Assembly: GCA_032209605.1 (NCBI GenBank) | Contig: JASFXZ010000016.1 | Location: 13,144,001 to 13,208,000, forward strand | Source: Mactromeris polynyma | Lineage: Eukaryota > Mollusca > Bivalvia > Venerida > Mactridae | Direction: 5' to 3' | Length of the DNA stretch: 64,000 bases | Shown here: positions 52,124 to 62,893 of the stretch, piece by piece | How positions within the stretch are numbered: the stretch's first letter is position 1 | How the letters are laid out: every line of letters begins with the position of its first letter | Notes under the pieces: generated by a model | What the model saw: the letters and a program-made list of their open reading frames with translations, nothing else | The model's database searches: none | Told to the model about the DNA's origin: nothing | Translations under genes and position numbers: made by a program

Positions 52124-52908
52124 TGTTGTTGTTCTAGATGCGTTAAATTGGTAGTAAATTCCTACATCGGGACTAGTACAGTTGTTGAAGAAGTTGTACC
52201 TTTAATTGGCGCCGCCCATGAGGGCGGGGCCTTTAATGGAATCACGAAATTTTTGAGACTATGGTAGGAGCATCTATTTATAACTGAATCTATTTTTTTT
52301 ATTAAGGGTTAAACTGCAGTAAATATTACACGTTACTTTTTGTATTTTTATGATTTAGAAATAAAATATTTTTAATGCATTTGTATTGTCGAATAAATGT
52401 CTTTTACAAAGTTAAAACGATATGTTTATGATAAATACTTGCTGATCTCCGAAAAATAGGACGTTTCTACATAAACAGCATGTGTGTTAGGTGTCGAAGA
52501 TAAAATAAAAAATAATTAACTATAAAAAAACTTCATTTTCAATTTACTTATATCAATATTAACACATTGGTACTTGTAACGTGGATATTTATGCAAGTTA
52601 CGGTGTTTAAAAGGAAATACACGCCAATGATAGTATGAAAATGGACTATTCCAAAACATTTTCCCGCCATTACGCTATTCCAAAACATTGTGCACCAGTT
52701 TTGCGGCGCCCTTGGATGCTTTGCATCAATGCATTTCTTGTTAGTTATTTGTTAAACTGATAATTAGATTTAGATCGATAAGGAATGGTTATTATTACCC
52801 TGACATAATGAGAACTAATGCTGTTAGAAGGTTGTTGTTCTAGAGTGTTTCAATTTGTAGTATACTTCTACTTCGGGAACATTTGATACGATTGTTGAAG
52901 AAGTTGTT
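52124..52908 (+). repeat. Pair of ~77-bp direct repeats 707 bp apart
   Basis: GTTGTTGTTCTAGA...TTGTTGAAGAAGTTGT occurs at 52124-52199 and 52831-52908 with about 70-80% similarity by eye. The DNA between is AT-rich and without a gene. It could be the diverged ends of a small element. Confidence 0.5.
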
Positions 52909-55900
52909 GCTCAGTAGGGGAACGCTCTTGAGAGTTTGTTAGAAATCTCTCGTCGAGAAATGTGCAATGTCTAACACCACGCCTAATTACCTTGTCTGCC
53001 TAATGATTGACCTCAAGGCGGCAAACATAACATATGTTCTTATCTGACACCATAATTTATTTGATCTCACAAAACGCATTTATGTTAGTTTGTTATCGAC
53101 GTTAATTTCTGAAACTAATGTTGTCTACTTTAAGACATAAAAACAAAGCAGGAATCTTCATTGGTTGGCATTAATGAACAGCTTATAAAAGCTTTTCATA
53201 CGAGTTTCATTTCAGAGATTGTCACAATCAATACGATATATATCCGGGGAAAACACTTGGGGGTCAAATGTCTTGTTTGTAGCAAAATAAGTCGAATTCA
53301 GTGCTACAAAAACATATATGTTTCGGCAAAGATATCATTCCTTATGTAAAACGTTTTTTGTCATGCATACAATACGTAATAAAAATGTAATGCCGCTAAA
53401 CTGTTTCTCTTGCTCATATATATTTAAGTTATATGTTCTTATCGGTTTTCATCGGTTGCATGTTGTCACATAGTTTTAATATACACACAGATGGGTCAAG
53501 TCCACGAGAACAGCCATGGTGTTCGATGAAAATTTATGTGTGGCTGTAAGTGTGATGAGTGATTATGTATGCATGTCTCAATTGTACTCAAGGGAAACAA
53601 CTTCCGTAGAATTAAGTACAGTACATGTAATATCGATTTGTCTCTCTTTTCGTGTCTTAGTAGTTGACTCGATTTCAGAACTAAACGAGCTTTTTTAAAT
53701 TGACTTGGAAAGGAATTCGTGGTTTGAATCTCTAACACGTTTACTGATTGCAAGCACTGGAGACGCTTACGTAATATATGTAGTATTCACAGACCATTCC
53801 ATATAAAAGAGAGAGAATAATTAGCTAAAGGGAACGCCACATACATAAGACAGTGCCTCTCCACACAGACCTCTGGGAAAAACAACAATCCATAAAACAT
53901 AAGGCACTTGAGGAGGTTAAAGGGTACATACGTTAAGGAAGAGAGGCACAAGGAATGGCCTGGCAGACCATACGGAATAACAAGGAGAATCAAAGTGGAC
54001 AGTGAAGGAGGGGGGGGGGGGGACTTGATGGATGGAAAATATCACAGGACAAGTCAAGACAGCTGGCAAAAATAAGCCGAAACTTGGCAGGAAATAATCA
54101 ATATAAAGTGAAAGAATTGCACAGGGGAAAGGAAAATATAACATTCAAAACACAGAAAGATAAAACATCATGTCGTACTGGATAGTTTTGATAATGCATC
54201 ATGATCTGAAACATTTTTACAACCAGTTTTGGCATGCTTTGTTGTACATTAAATTAACATGCAGAAGTCTGGGGCGACACTGTAAACATTCCTTTGCCTA
54301 CATCAAATGTGTCTTTTAGTCACGTGCTCCAATTAGCATATTTAATTGGATTTAAGACCAACAACTCTGGATTTGCTACAAGGTCTGTTTTCAAATATTC
54401 TGAAAACTCGAATAACGATGTACGAGCTGGCTCGTTATTCGACTCCAGATATGTATTCGCCGCGAACCCATATCGAATGTAGATGTCCGTGCTAGCTCTG
54501 GGTTCGATATAAGATATATATTGAATCAAAACACTGGAAGTGCTGACTGCAAGGGGCTCACTGCAGATCACAGACGTCACTTTGACATAGATTTATCTAT
54601 CACAATCATTCTTTCAATACCACTTTGTTATGTCAGTATATTAAATAATATAGGAGTTAAAAACAGAAGATTATATACAAAGAATTGGTATAGACAGCCA
54701 GAATGATGGGCGGAGAAGAAGTAAACAGTACCTTAATGTTGATTATATGCCATGTAAAGATTCACTTAAGATGCTTCTGTAATACGAGCCCAGGAATCTG
54801 GTTGTACTTTTTGTGTTTACAGTAACTGCAGAACCAGTATTATTCATGTAACAAATGATGTTCATGGACCTGGTTCTTGATGGATGTAACAATACATGTA
54901 GCTGTTAAGATACATCACATATTAAAATGTCATGTTCTTCAGCTTTGCCTGAAAGGTCAGGTTATTTGAATAAGGAATGTTATTATATGACATTATACGA
55001 AGGTTCAACTGACTCTGATTTGTATTGCATTAGTAAACAAGAAATAGCATCAAAAGGATGATTATGGCACAAATTGAATTAAGAGAACATATTGTAATTT
55101 TACTGGTTAAGATTTTGACTTGTAGCATGAACACATATTAGTAGAATGAAGAAATAAAGACAACGAAATATTAAAATTCTGCTTTCATTCTATGTTTTAA
55201 CTTATATGTATAGTAAATAAAGATAGCAGTTGTGGTAGACATAGTTTGTTAAATGTCCAACAGAAGATAATGAAACGCGTACATAAAATTACATCAAATC
55301 TCCAGTACAGAACCCTTGTAGTATTGTCCGTTGACCTTTCAGAGATTTCAATAAGATCACTATTCAGGTATGTCGTGTTTAAATTAATGCTTTTAATGAC
55401 AGAGGTGATGTCTGGTAATTCCTTTAACTTGTACCGTTATTCAAATTATGACCATAAATTAAGTATGTTATAACTTGCATTGCACACCGGTGAATGGAAA
55501 GCCTAACCTATGAAAAACAAATATTACTGTAGTTTTAACAAGATTAAAACTTTGTTTTTCATTTTCAACATGTAATGACCTTGACCTTTGGTGACCTTGG
55601 TCAATAATCCGATGGACCTTGAATTTCTTTTAATCTGTGAGTAGCAAATACATTTACATATATGCTGAAACTGTGCTTACTCATTTCATGCAACCAAACG
55701 CAAAATATGTATTTATAAGCTATACGCGCGTATTCTACAGAAAAATTGCAGATTGATGTGGTGTCACATAATTCTTTCTAATTATATAATTATTCAACTT
55801 ATAACCATGAACAAAGTTTTGCTGTAAATCATATTGATACTAGGTATTGAAAAAAATACCTTTAGCATGTCTATGGTCAAAACTGTGCAGATGAATTTAA

Positions 55901-56580
55901 ACAATATTGGGTAAAAACGCGTTTTTAACACTTTTTTACATTTTGACATTGAAATGACCTTGACCATGACCTTTTGTGACCTTGACAGGAAGTTCATTAG
56001 AGAGCTCTGTATCTGTATATAAGTTATCACACATATTAAAATCAATATCTGTTTGCACGTAATAGGAATAATGATTACAGTAACACTAGTCAAGTTTCAT
56101 GAAATGGCGGCCATTTTGATCGCCATCTTGGTTTCCATGGAAACTGACATGATGCCAACTGTCCACCCTCGCTAAAATTGAACTTCAGGCATCCCTCTAC
56201 ACAAATATACAAAGAAATGCTCTGGACAAAAAATTCACACAAATAAGTTCAGGGACTAGACTAATGGTTCAATGCAATCCATTGAAAAAGTATTTTGCAA
56301 CATAAACTACAATGTGCTCTAAGAGACTTCAGTTCAAAGGGACAGAATTCTTAAACATTTTGATGGATGCACAGTAAATTTATGTCTTCCACATCTACAA
56401 AATCATATATTATGGTACTTGTATTATCAAATTGCATTGCAATGCCTTGAAAACTGAATAAGTACAAACTACATATGATGTATATTGGACAGAAAAACCA
56501 ATCGCCCGACCTACAGACAGGATGACTGGTTGAGCCCACAAATGCGTATGTAAATTTGACAAATAGGCTAAAGACACCAA
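52909..56580. other. Flanking DNA, no supported gene
   Basis: Open frames here are short and unlike coding sequence. Visible items are a poly-G tract (about 54010-54023), a hairpin with 11-bp arms TCGAATAACGA/TCGTTATTCGA (54408-54442), and two TGACCTTGAC-rich blocks (about 55576-55610 and 55952-55992) of a dispersed repeat, with a GGCGGCCATTTTGATCGCCA block near 56105. Confidence 0.4.
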
Positions 56581-56606
56581 ACTGACCAAACCTGGCCTCA
56601 TTCACA

Positions 56607-56803
56607 ATGTCCCCTGACCGCATGGCGGATATTCAGCAACAGTTATGGAATACAAAGTGGACAGAGCAAACAGTATGGATATACTTCCACAGAGTATGGC
56701 CGTATTTCTTGAAAACGATCACTGAAGATATGTTTGAAGAGTTCGGTAACAGATCGGATTTCAGAGAGTGTACGTTTAACACATGCAGTCTCCGGATATA
56801 TTG
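56607..56803 (+). CDS. Possible exon, unrecognised
   Basis: An open frame from ATG at 56607 encodes about 65 residues (MSPDRMADIQQQLWNTKWTE..., aromatic-rich, FLKTITEDMFEEFGNRSDF), ending at a GTATGA donor-like site. Composition looks protein-like, but no partner exon joins in phase with the fragment at 57000. It may be a remnant of a retroelement or host gene. Confidence 0.2.
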
Positions 56804-56982
56804 GTATGACATAGTTTGTATAGATATATGATACAATTTATGCATGGTCATTTATTCCACATATACACACATACTACAAATATTAAATGAATTAATCAAT
56901 GCTCATTACGATCTGAGGTGTTTGAACTTTTCTCAAGTATTATGAACAATCAGATAAAGAAATATTTGTGAGATTCTAGAAG

Positions 56983-57114
56983 TTCTCGTACATACGCTGG
57001 AGCAGTTGGTCCTGATGTTAACCTGATGAACTACAATGCCGGACAGGCACGAGTACAGAAAGAATTGATTGCATTAAACCACATTCGTAAACCTGGAGTA
57101 TTAAAGGATGTTTA
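56983..57114 (+). CDS. Possible 3' terminal exon or gene fragment
   Basis: In one frame the sequence reads SRTYAGAVGPDVNLMNYNAG, then QARVQKELIALNHIRKPGVL and KDV before TAG. This is unusually protein-like for the AT-rich surroundings. An acceptor-like TTCTAG lies just upstream. No family recognised. Confidence 0.3.
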
Positions 57115-57130
57115 GTTTGTTGTTCAGACG

Positions 57131-57700
57131 CCTAATAATGTGTCTGTTTGTATGGTGGCATATTACTGCCACCATTTAACATGATTACGTTAACGTTAAC
57201 CTCTTATTATGTTACTGAATTAACATGTGAAATTCGCAAACCATAACTAGATAACCCGTTAGTGTAATACATCGCAAACCATAACTAGATAACCCGTTAG
57301 TGTAATACATCGCAAACCATAACTAGATAACCCGTTAGTGTAATACATCGCAAACCATAACTAGATAACCCGTTAGTGTAATACATCGCAAACCATAACT
57401 AGATAACCCATTAGTGTAATACATCGCAAACCATAACTAGATAACCCGTTAGTGTAATACATCGCAAACCATAACTAGATAACCCGTTAGTGTAATACAT
57501 CATAAAAAGGTAAGAAGTGGCAGTTCTGAGCACTTTCCAGCTTGTTTCTAGACTTATGATATTTATCTTACCGAAAAGGTATCACGAATATAAAATAGAT
57601 AGCAGCAGATAATTATCGCGATATTTAAGTGGTTAACGTTAACGTTATCATGTTAACTGGTGGCAGTTATATGCCACTATATGTTTGTTTCACCGGGTGT
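57131..57700. mobile_element. TIR element (~0.57 kb) enclosing a 38-bp minisatellite
   Basis: The left arm (57151-57201, GGTGGCATATTACTGCCACC...ACGTTAACGTTAACC) is inverted at 57631-57682 with about five mismatches over ~51 bp. The arms contain their own small hairpin (TGGTGGCA...TGCCACCA). The centre holds seven 38-bp repeats. There is no coding capacity, so this is a MITE-like non-autonomous element. The outer limits are approximate and I did not find a clear target duplication. Confidence 0.75.
57235..57500 (+). repeat. 38-bp minisatellite, seven tandem copies
   Basis: The unit starts CGCAAACCATAACTAGATAA and ends TAATACAT. Copies start at 57235, 57273, 57311, 57349, 57387, 57425 and 57463. 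They are identical except copy 5, which has CCCATTAG instead of CCCGTTAG. No spacers. Confidence 0.95.
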
Positions 57701-58094
57701 GTAACGCCGATTTCTCCAACAATTTCAGTCATCTACGTGCAGATGACCTAATCAGATTTACTGGAATGAATTAGCGAAGGGTTATAGTATGCTCTTCCAT
57801 GCAAGCACCTGACAACTTGACCGTAGCCAATATCACGGAAGTACATAGCCTACCAAACCTTGGAATCGATCCAGGAGCTGGAAAACATGACCATGCTTGT
57901 TGTAACATATTGGAAGCCCCATTACAACAAAATAAAACAACCAGGATTTACACACACACTTTTCATCCAAGTTACTTTATAACAACCGAGTTTGGTTAAG
58001 AATTAACCACTAATCAACAATGTTGCCATTATCACCGTATAAGTGATACAAAACACGAGTTTTTCTGCAATAAAAGTAACCGTAAAGACGCAAA
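57701..58094. other. No supported gene
   Basis: A 66-codon open frame from 57799 shows no recognisable features or clear splice context. Nothing else is seen. Confidence 0.3.
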
Positions 58095-58157
58095 AAGGGA
58101 GACAAATCGATATTAAAACTAATCCACATAATTTTCTGAAAATTGTCTCCCTTTTAG
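58095..58157. repeat. Short inverted repeat with AAAGGGAGACAA ends
   Basis: AAAAAGGGAGACAA near 58094 and TTGTCTCCCTTTT near 58143 are inverted copies around ~35 bp. It resembles a tiny MITE or hairpin. Confidence 0.6.
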
Positions 58158-58499
58158 CAAATATATTAACAATTCTTTATAAATCATATCATACTTTTTA
58201 ATTATTTAATTTAGTCATCGTTACTACAACTAGACACATATTAATCTTCCTAGGGCATAATAGGATGTGTCGTATGTACATTTTCCTCAATCTTGATAAT
58301 GCCATGATCAGTGGTTACGGTATAGTACACTAAAAACTATCGGCCTCAAGATTCGTGGACGTTTCCTGTTCAGGTCAAACACGATTAAACAGCAATGACC
58401 AATATGTCCATGATTAGGAAAATGTTCAAATGTTAAAACTTGTAAACTGAGTCTACAAGCCACGCATTCAGCCAGAGAATATTTAACAAAAATACAGTG

Positions 58500-58930
58500 G
58501 ATCACGCTTATAACGAATTTCTGGGGACCTGGAGATTTACATCGTTATATCCAAACTTTGTTAAATCCATAAAGCGAATTCGAATGTCGTTATAATTGTA
58601 CGGATATATAGCATATTTCGTTATAACATGCATCCATTAATAGTGACTTACGTCTTGTTAACACCTGAAATAGCTAGTGTGTAATGATACAGAACATGCA
58701 TTGTATTTGTGAATTACGTTATAACCGAGTTGCGCGCTAAATGACCGCAAAGCTGTTGATGCGCCGTAAAACCACATATAATAATTACTACATTATATCC
58801 AAAATTACGCTTTATCCTTATTCGTTATAACCGTGTAGTTATACAATAAAATATAGAAGAGCTTGGTCGGGGAAGAAAAAATTACTACGTACTTTCCCGT
58901 ATTCCGACTGTTTATTCGTTATAACCGAGT
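58500..58930. repeat. Degenerate repeat rich in CGTTATAAC / TATAACGA motifs
   Basis: TTCGTTATAAC or its complement occurs repeatedly (near 58507, 58540, 58591, 58618, 58717, 58822, 58915). This suggests an old dispersed element. No coding sequence. Confidence 0.45.
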
Positions 58931-59369
58931 ACGTTACAAGTGTGTTCCTTTCGCCTGTATGTACATCATACCTTCTATTAGTCGTGTAATTTTGGTGCAT
59001 GCTGTGAATGTTTTGTCATTTATAAAAACATTCAGGAATTGTCTCTTGAGTAAGAAAGCTGTTTGATTAGGTACGCAAGTACAAACAAGAAACATCTTAA
59101 AAAAGATGGTGTGTGCAATTTGAAGGTTAAGATTTAATTGTTGTGCATCGTAAAATGCCGAGGTGTTACGATTGCTGGTCACTTCAGATCCGAAATGGAT
59201 TTCGGTAAATTGACCAAAATTCAGTGGATTTCGGTAATGTAACGTACCCTTGATCGAAAGGTTTACCAATCCGCGTAGTTTACAAACATTGTTCAGTTGA
59301 TGAAATATTGTCTTGGTGGTTAATGTAAAATTTGATTGGTTTACAGTACAACACTGATATGCATATAGC

Positions 59370-60545
59370 AAAACCATGTCTGAAATGGTTTCCGGTCAGC
59401 GGGGACTTGTCCTAGTTCATGGGAAAGTTGGAAGAGTTTTGTAAGAAAAGTTCTTCAGCGGCCAGATTGAGAAGACGTGAGGGAATCTTGTCTGGGCCTC
59501 CTGCTTTGTGGGAGTGGAGCTGGGTGGGAGATGTGGGCGGAGTTTCTGAACTCCTGGTACCACGATTGTGATGGGAGTGGAGCTGGGTGGGAGTTGTGGG
59601 CGGAGTTTCTGAACTCCTGGTACCGTGATTGTGATGGGAGTGGAGCTGGGTGGGAGATGTGGGCGGAGTTTCTGAACTGCTGGTACCGTGATTGTGATGG
59701 GAGTGGAGCTGGGTGGGAGTTTTGGGGGGAGTTTCTGAACTCCTGGTACCGTGATTGTGATGGGAGTGGAGCTGGGTGGGAGATGTGGGCGGAGTTTCTG
59801 AACTCCTGGTACCGTGATTGTGATGGGAGTGGAGCTGGGTGGGAGATGTGGGCGGAGTTTCTGAACTCCTGGTACCGTGATTGTGATGGGAGTGGAGCTG
59901 GGTGGGAGTTTTGGGGGGAGTTTCTGAACTCCTGGTACCGTGATTGTGATGGGAGTGGAGCTGGGTGGGAGATGTTGGGCGGTGCGAAAGGTCTTGAACA
60001 CGGAGGAAAACTGGTCATTAAGGATTTCAGCTTTATGTTGCGTATCGCAATTAAAATGTTAGGCCATCTTTCTTCAGAGATGAAACGCCCAGATTGTCCT
60101 TTCTTCTTGACTTTATGAAGCTCCAGAACACCCTTGGGTTATCGTGGACTTCTGATAACATACTGTTTACATGGTTAATGTGTGCTACTCTACATGCACG
60201 TTGGGCCTGGCGTTTAATCTTCTGGTATTTGTCGCACTTTAGTGATTATAAGAGCCAGACTTCTTTTCATGACAAAACCAGCGTTTTTTTTCAATCTTGC
60301 CAGTCGCCTAACATCTCTTGAAATCCAACCCCTAGCTGAATATTTGGGGTAGGCTGGCAGTCCCTTCTTTGAAGATGTTCCAAATGGTGTCAATATTAAA
60401 TGTTGGGAGTTAGGGTCTTAATGAGGTATACGTATGATGTCTGATAGTTTTGCTTTTCAGTTTTATTTTTGTATATACATAGTGAAATATCTTGACCAAT
60501 TTCGATGTAATTTCAGCCAAAAGTTCTGCAGGTGATTTGCTACCA
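59370..60545 (-). mobile_element. Broken non-LTR retrotransposon (LINE) ORF2 fragment
   Basis: Read on the minus strand, separate frames give segments typical of the region just before and at the start of a Jockey/CR1-like reverse transcriptase: RRLARLKKNAGFVMKRS (about 60297), a KYQKIKRQAQRACRVAHINH segment (about 60200), PRVFWSFIKSRRKDN (about 60110), HKAEILNDQFSSVFK (about 60010), then HKAGGPDKIPSRLLNLAAEE (about 59500) and LFQLSHELGQVPAD. Several frameshifts and stops separate these. The conserved RT motifs downstream of VPAD are missing, so it is a truncated dead copy. A 63-bp minisatellite has expanded just before the KAGGPD motif. Confidence 0.75.
59510..59985 (-). repeat. 63-bp minisatellite inside the LINE fragment (seven full units plus a partial)
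   Basis: Units start at 59510, 59573, 59636, 59699, 59762, 59825, 59888 and 59951 (plus-strand GGGAGTGGAGCTGGGTGGGA). The length is a multiple of three, so several frames stay open through the array. In the LINE frame one unit reads LPPSSTPITITVPGVQKL plus three residues. Units alternate between GATGTGGGCGG and GTTTTGGGGGG variants, which suggests higher-order copying. Confidence 0.93.
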
Positions 60546-60546
60546 A

Positions 60547-60885
60547 CAGGCGCGTAGCTGAGCCCAAATTGACTTTATGCACTCTGCTAGGGGGGTCCGG
60601 GGGCATGCTCCCCCGAGAATTTGTTTGTAATTGGAACGGTCTATGGTGTCTTTTCGAGTATATTTTACAACATAGAATGTGGTCCTATTTGACCGTGCAA
60701 AAGATATAAATGTATTAATGAAAGAAAAAAATCAAGTCTTCTTTTTCCATCCATATATTGAATTTCCGGTAGTCTGCACCTCACCCCCCTGAACTCCCAG
60801 TGTACATTTTTATTGCGTTTTTAGCATTTATTTCATTTTTATTTTTTCGACCTGTCTAAAATTATTTAACCTAGCTACGCGCCTG
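60547..60885. mobile_element. 339-bp TIR element, hAT-like termini, 5-bp direct repeats
   Basis: CAGGCGCGTAGCT (60547-60559) is perfectly inverted at 60873-60885. Flanking direct repeats ACCAA lie at 60542-60546 and 60886-60890. The inside is non-coding. CAGGCGCGTAGC-type ends are characteristic of hAT-like MITEs; the classical hAT duplication is 8 bp, so 5 bp points to a variant subgroup. Confidence 0.82.
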
Positions 60886-61456
60886 ACCAAGATTGTTCAA
60901 ATTATTTGGATTCCTCGAAAACATTGCCGTCATGGAGCACTCTGTAAATTAAGACCATTGTATCCCATTTTCCGGGGTTTAGGTGAGAGTTGGGGGCCAT
61001 CATGTTATCTTTTACTAAAATGTACTTAAATCATTTGCATTAGAACAAGGGAGGTAAATATTGTAGATGTGGGAACTTTATTCAAACGACAACGCAACAA
61101 ATGCATACATGAAGTATTAGTAGTGGCTGACCTAATGAGTAATGTTCACGTTATAATTATCTTTACGGAACCGAACTACTTTAATACGCGTCGCAGTTTA
61201 ATTAAAACGAATTGTTTACATTAAAATGTCATCAAAAATCTACTGCGGATGATATTTTACTCATTAGGTCAAGAATAAATCCAAACGCTTCAAATAAACA
61301 GTAAAATGATATCCACTGAACAGTCGTTGAAAGAAGGCAAAACTTTGATCTATTTTTAGAAGCGGACGTATATTAAATTAGAAAATGGCCACCATCAAAA
61401 CATGAGAAAGTCTAACGCATAATTATCGAATTTTCATCATTTTTTGCTGATCAAGC
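60886..61456. other. No gene seen
   Basis: AT-rich sequence upstream of the signal-peptide exon. It presumably contains the promoter of that gene, but no clear TATA motif can be defended. Confidence 0.3.
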
Positions 61457-61520
61457 ATGGATTATTTGTTGTCAGTGCGTGCAGTCGTGCTGCTGGCATG
61501 CTTTCTCCCACTCTCACAAG
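61457..61520 (+). CDS. First coding exon of a putative secreted or membrane protein (signal peptide)
   Basis: ATG at 61457 opens MDYLLSVRAVVLLACFLPLS plus QG, then a GTAATA donor at 61521. A short charged start, a hydrophobic core and small residues near the end form a textbook signal peptide. The exon ends in phase 1, common for exons following signal peptides. I could not identify the next exon within 2.5 kb, so the rest of the gene probably lies further right. Chance occurrence is possible because the exon is short. Confidence 0.45.
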
Positions 61521-61847
61521 GTAATATTGTGGTCCTTCAATACTTATTCCACAAAATGTAGTGATTAAATTTTACGATTTTGAGGTGCACTTGTAGTTTA
61601 GTCCAAAATATTAGACGTGTACATGCCAATTTAACCATAAACATTCCTTATTTTGTTATTTTACTATGAATGTAACGTCTAAAAGTGCCTTATACAATTG
61701 GATTTTATCATTTATTGACGTTAAAGGAACAAATAGAATGTCTTTTTGTACTGATAACTTGAACTTGGATGAAAATTACCTTTAAACTTTAAACACAAGT
61801 TTAGTATTCTATTAAATGTTCATCATGTAATCCTGGCCTTATTCTAT

Positions 61848-61918
61848 AGTTTCCACGGGTCAGACTATCTGACCCATTCCCAAAGTTATGTTTCAATCAG
61901 AAGCACCTACGAAAAATC
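61848..61918 (+). repeat. Dispersed GGGTCAGACTATCTGACCC repeat, flank copy
   Basis: Matches the repeat nested in the transposon at 2530-2606 over the inverted core and the AATCAGAA part. It continues CACCTACGAAAAATCG, which recurs in inverted form near 62610-62625. Confidence 0.7.
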
Positions 61919-62029
61919 GTTTACTGCCACTGGAGTGACCTGGTTTATCTTGAATTGAAGCTCAAGGAATTTAGGTTTTTCACTTGACAAATTTTTTCTC
62001 TCATTTACAATTCTTATTCTGACTAGAGT

Positions 62030-62888
62030 CAGGGCTCTCACTAGGGGGCGACTTGAGCGAAGTGGTCGCCTAAAATGGTGAGACTTCGCCCATTCGCTAG
62101 ATCAAAGCGAAATTGACTTCGCTGACAATTTTGGCGAAGTTACAGACGCTGTCAATCATCGAGTGGTAGGCGGAGCGTTCCCGCAGTCAAAACAATACAA
62201 TTAGCCAGAAAAGTTTGTCTTCAAAACGTAAAATAAACCAACATGATTCGGAATATAAACAAACTTTACATTGAGGGATTTGATCAGTGCGACAGCATAA
62301 ATAAGTTGAATAACCATAAGACTCGCTCAGAAAGTTCTGACAGAGGGGCACTTGACGCTGTTTCAAACATGGAATTTACCGTTTTCGATCCCTTAGAATC
62401 TGTCTTTCTTATTTTGACGCAGTAATATTTACTACTTGCAACATTTTTGTGATGGTGTTCAATCAAGATAAACGTTTATAAAACGAAAGTCGGCAATCGT
62501 CAGACATCACAATGTTATATATTAATACACGATGAAATCCGAGAATACCCGAATGCATTGTTTTGATGTTTATTTCGCGACTCGCCGGTAATTATATGCG
62601 GCCCCAAAAGAGATTTTTCGTAGGTACTTCCCGATTGGGATTTTTTTTTCTGATTGGGAAAAAAAGCTATATTTTGCTTGGGGAATTGGTCCGATAGTCG
62701 GACCCATGGGACCTGTTAGAAAACATTCATTTTTGTTGCAATCAGAAAGTGTATCCAAACAAACTGATAACGACGCACATATTGATGTTCCAAAAATGAT
62801 CACTTCTCCTTAAGTCTCCCCACTTCTCCTAATTTGACTGGAGGGAGAAGTCACTTCTCCCAAAAATTTCAGCCTAGTGAGAGCCCTG
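62030..62888. mobile_element. 859-bp TIR element, hAT-like termini, 5-bp direct repeats
   Basis: CAGGGCTCTCACTAGG (62030-62045) is perfectly inverted at 62873-62888. AGAGT flanks both sides (62025-62029, 62889-62893). Just inside the left end is a GGCGACTTGAGCGAAGTGGTCGCC-like hairpin. Near the right end are ACTTCTCC repeats. No transposase is encoded; the two ~60-codon open frames are overlapping antisense. A diverged relative of the GGGTCAGACTATCTGACCC repeat sits inside (about 62615-62715). Confidence 0.82.
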
Positions 62889-62893
62889 AGAGT

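Noticed and set aside
54010..54023. Poly-G tract as a regulatory G-quadruplex
   Set aside because: A single G run in a gene-free region; nothing ties it to a function.
53496..54144. Short overlapping open frames around 53.5-54.1 kb
   Set aside because: They overlap on both strands, lack splice support and do not resemble known proteins.
57235..57500. CRISPR array
   Set aside because: The 38-bp repeats are directly tandem with no spacers, in an animal genome.
57799..57999. 66-codon open frame as a gene
   Set aside because: No recognisable motif, splice context or compositional signal.
59477..60118. 213-codon plus-strand protein with GSGAGWEMWAEF repeats
   Set aside because: It is the antisense of the LINE minisatellite; the frame is open only because the unit length is a multiple of three.
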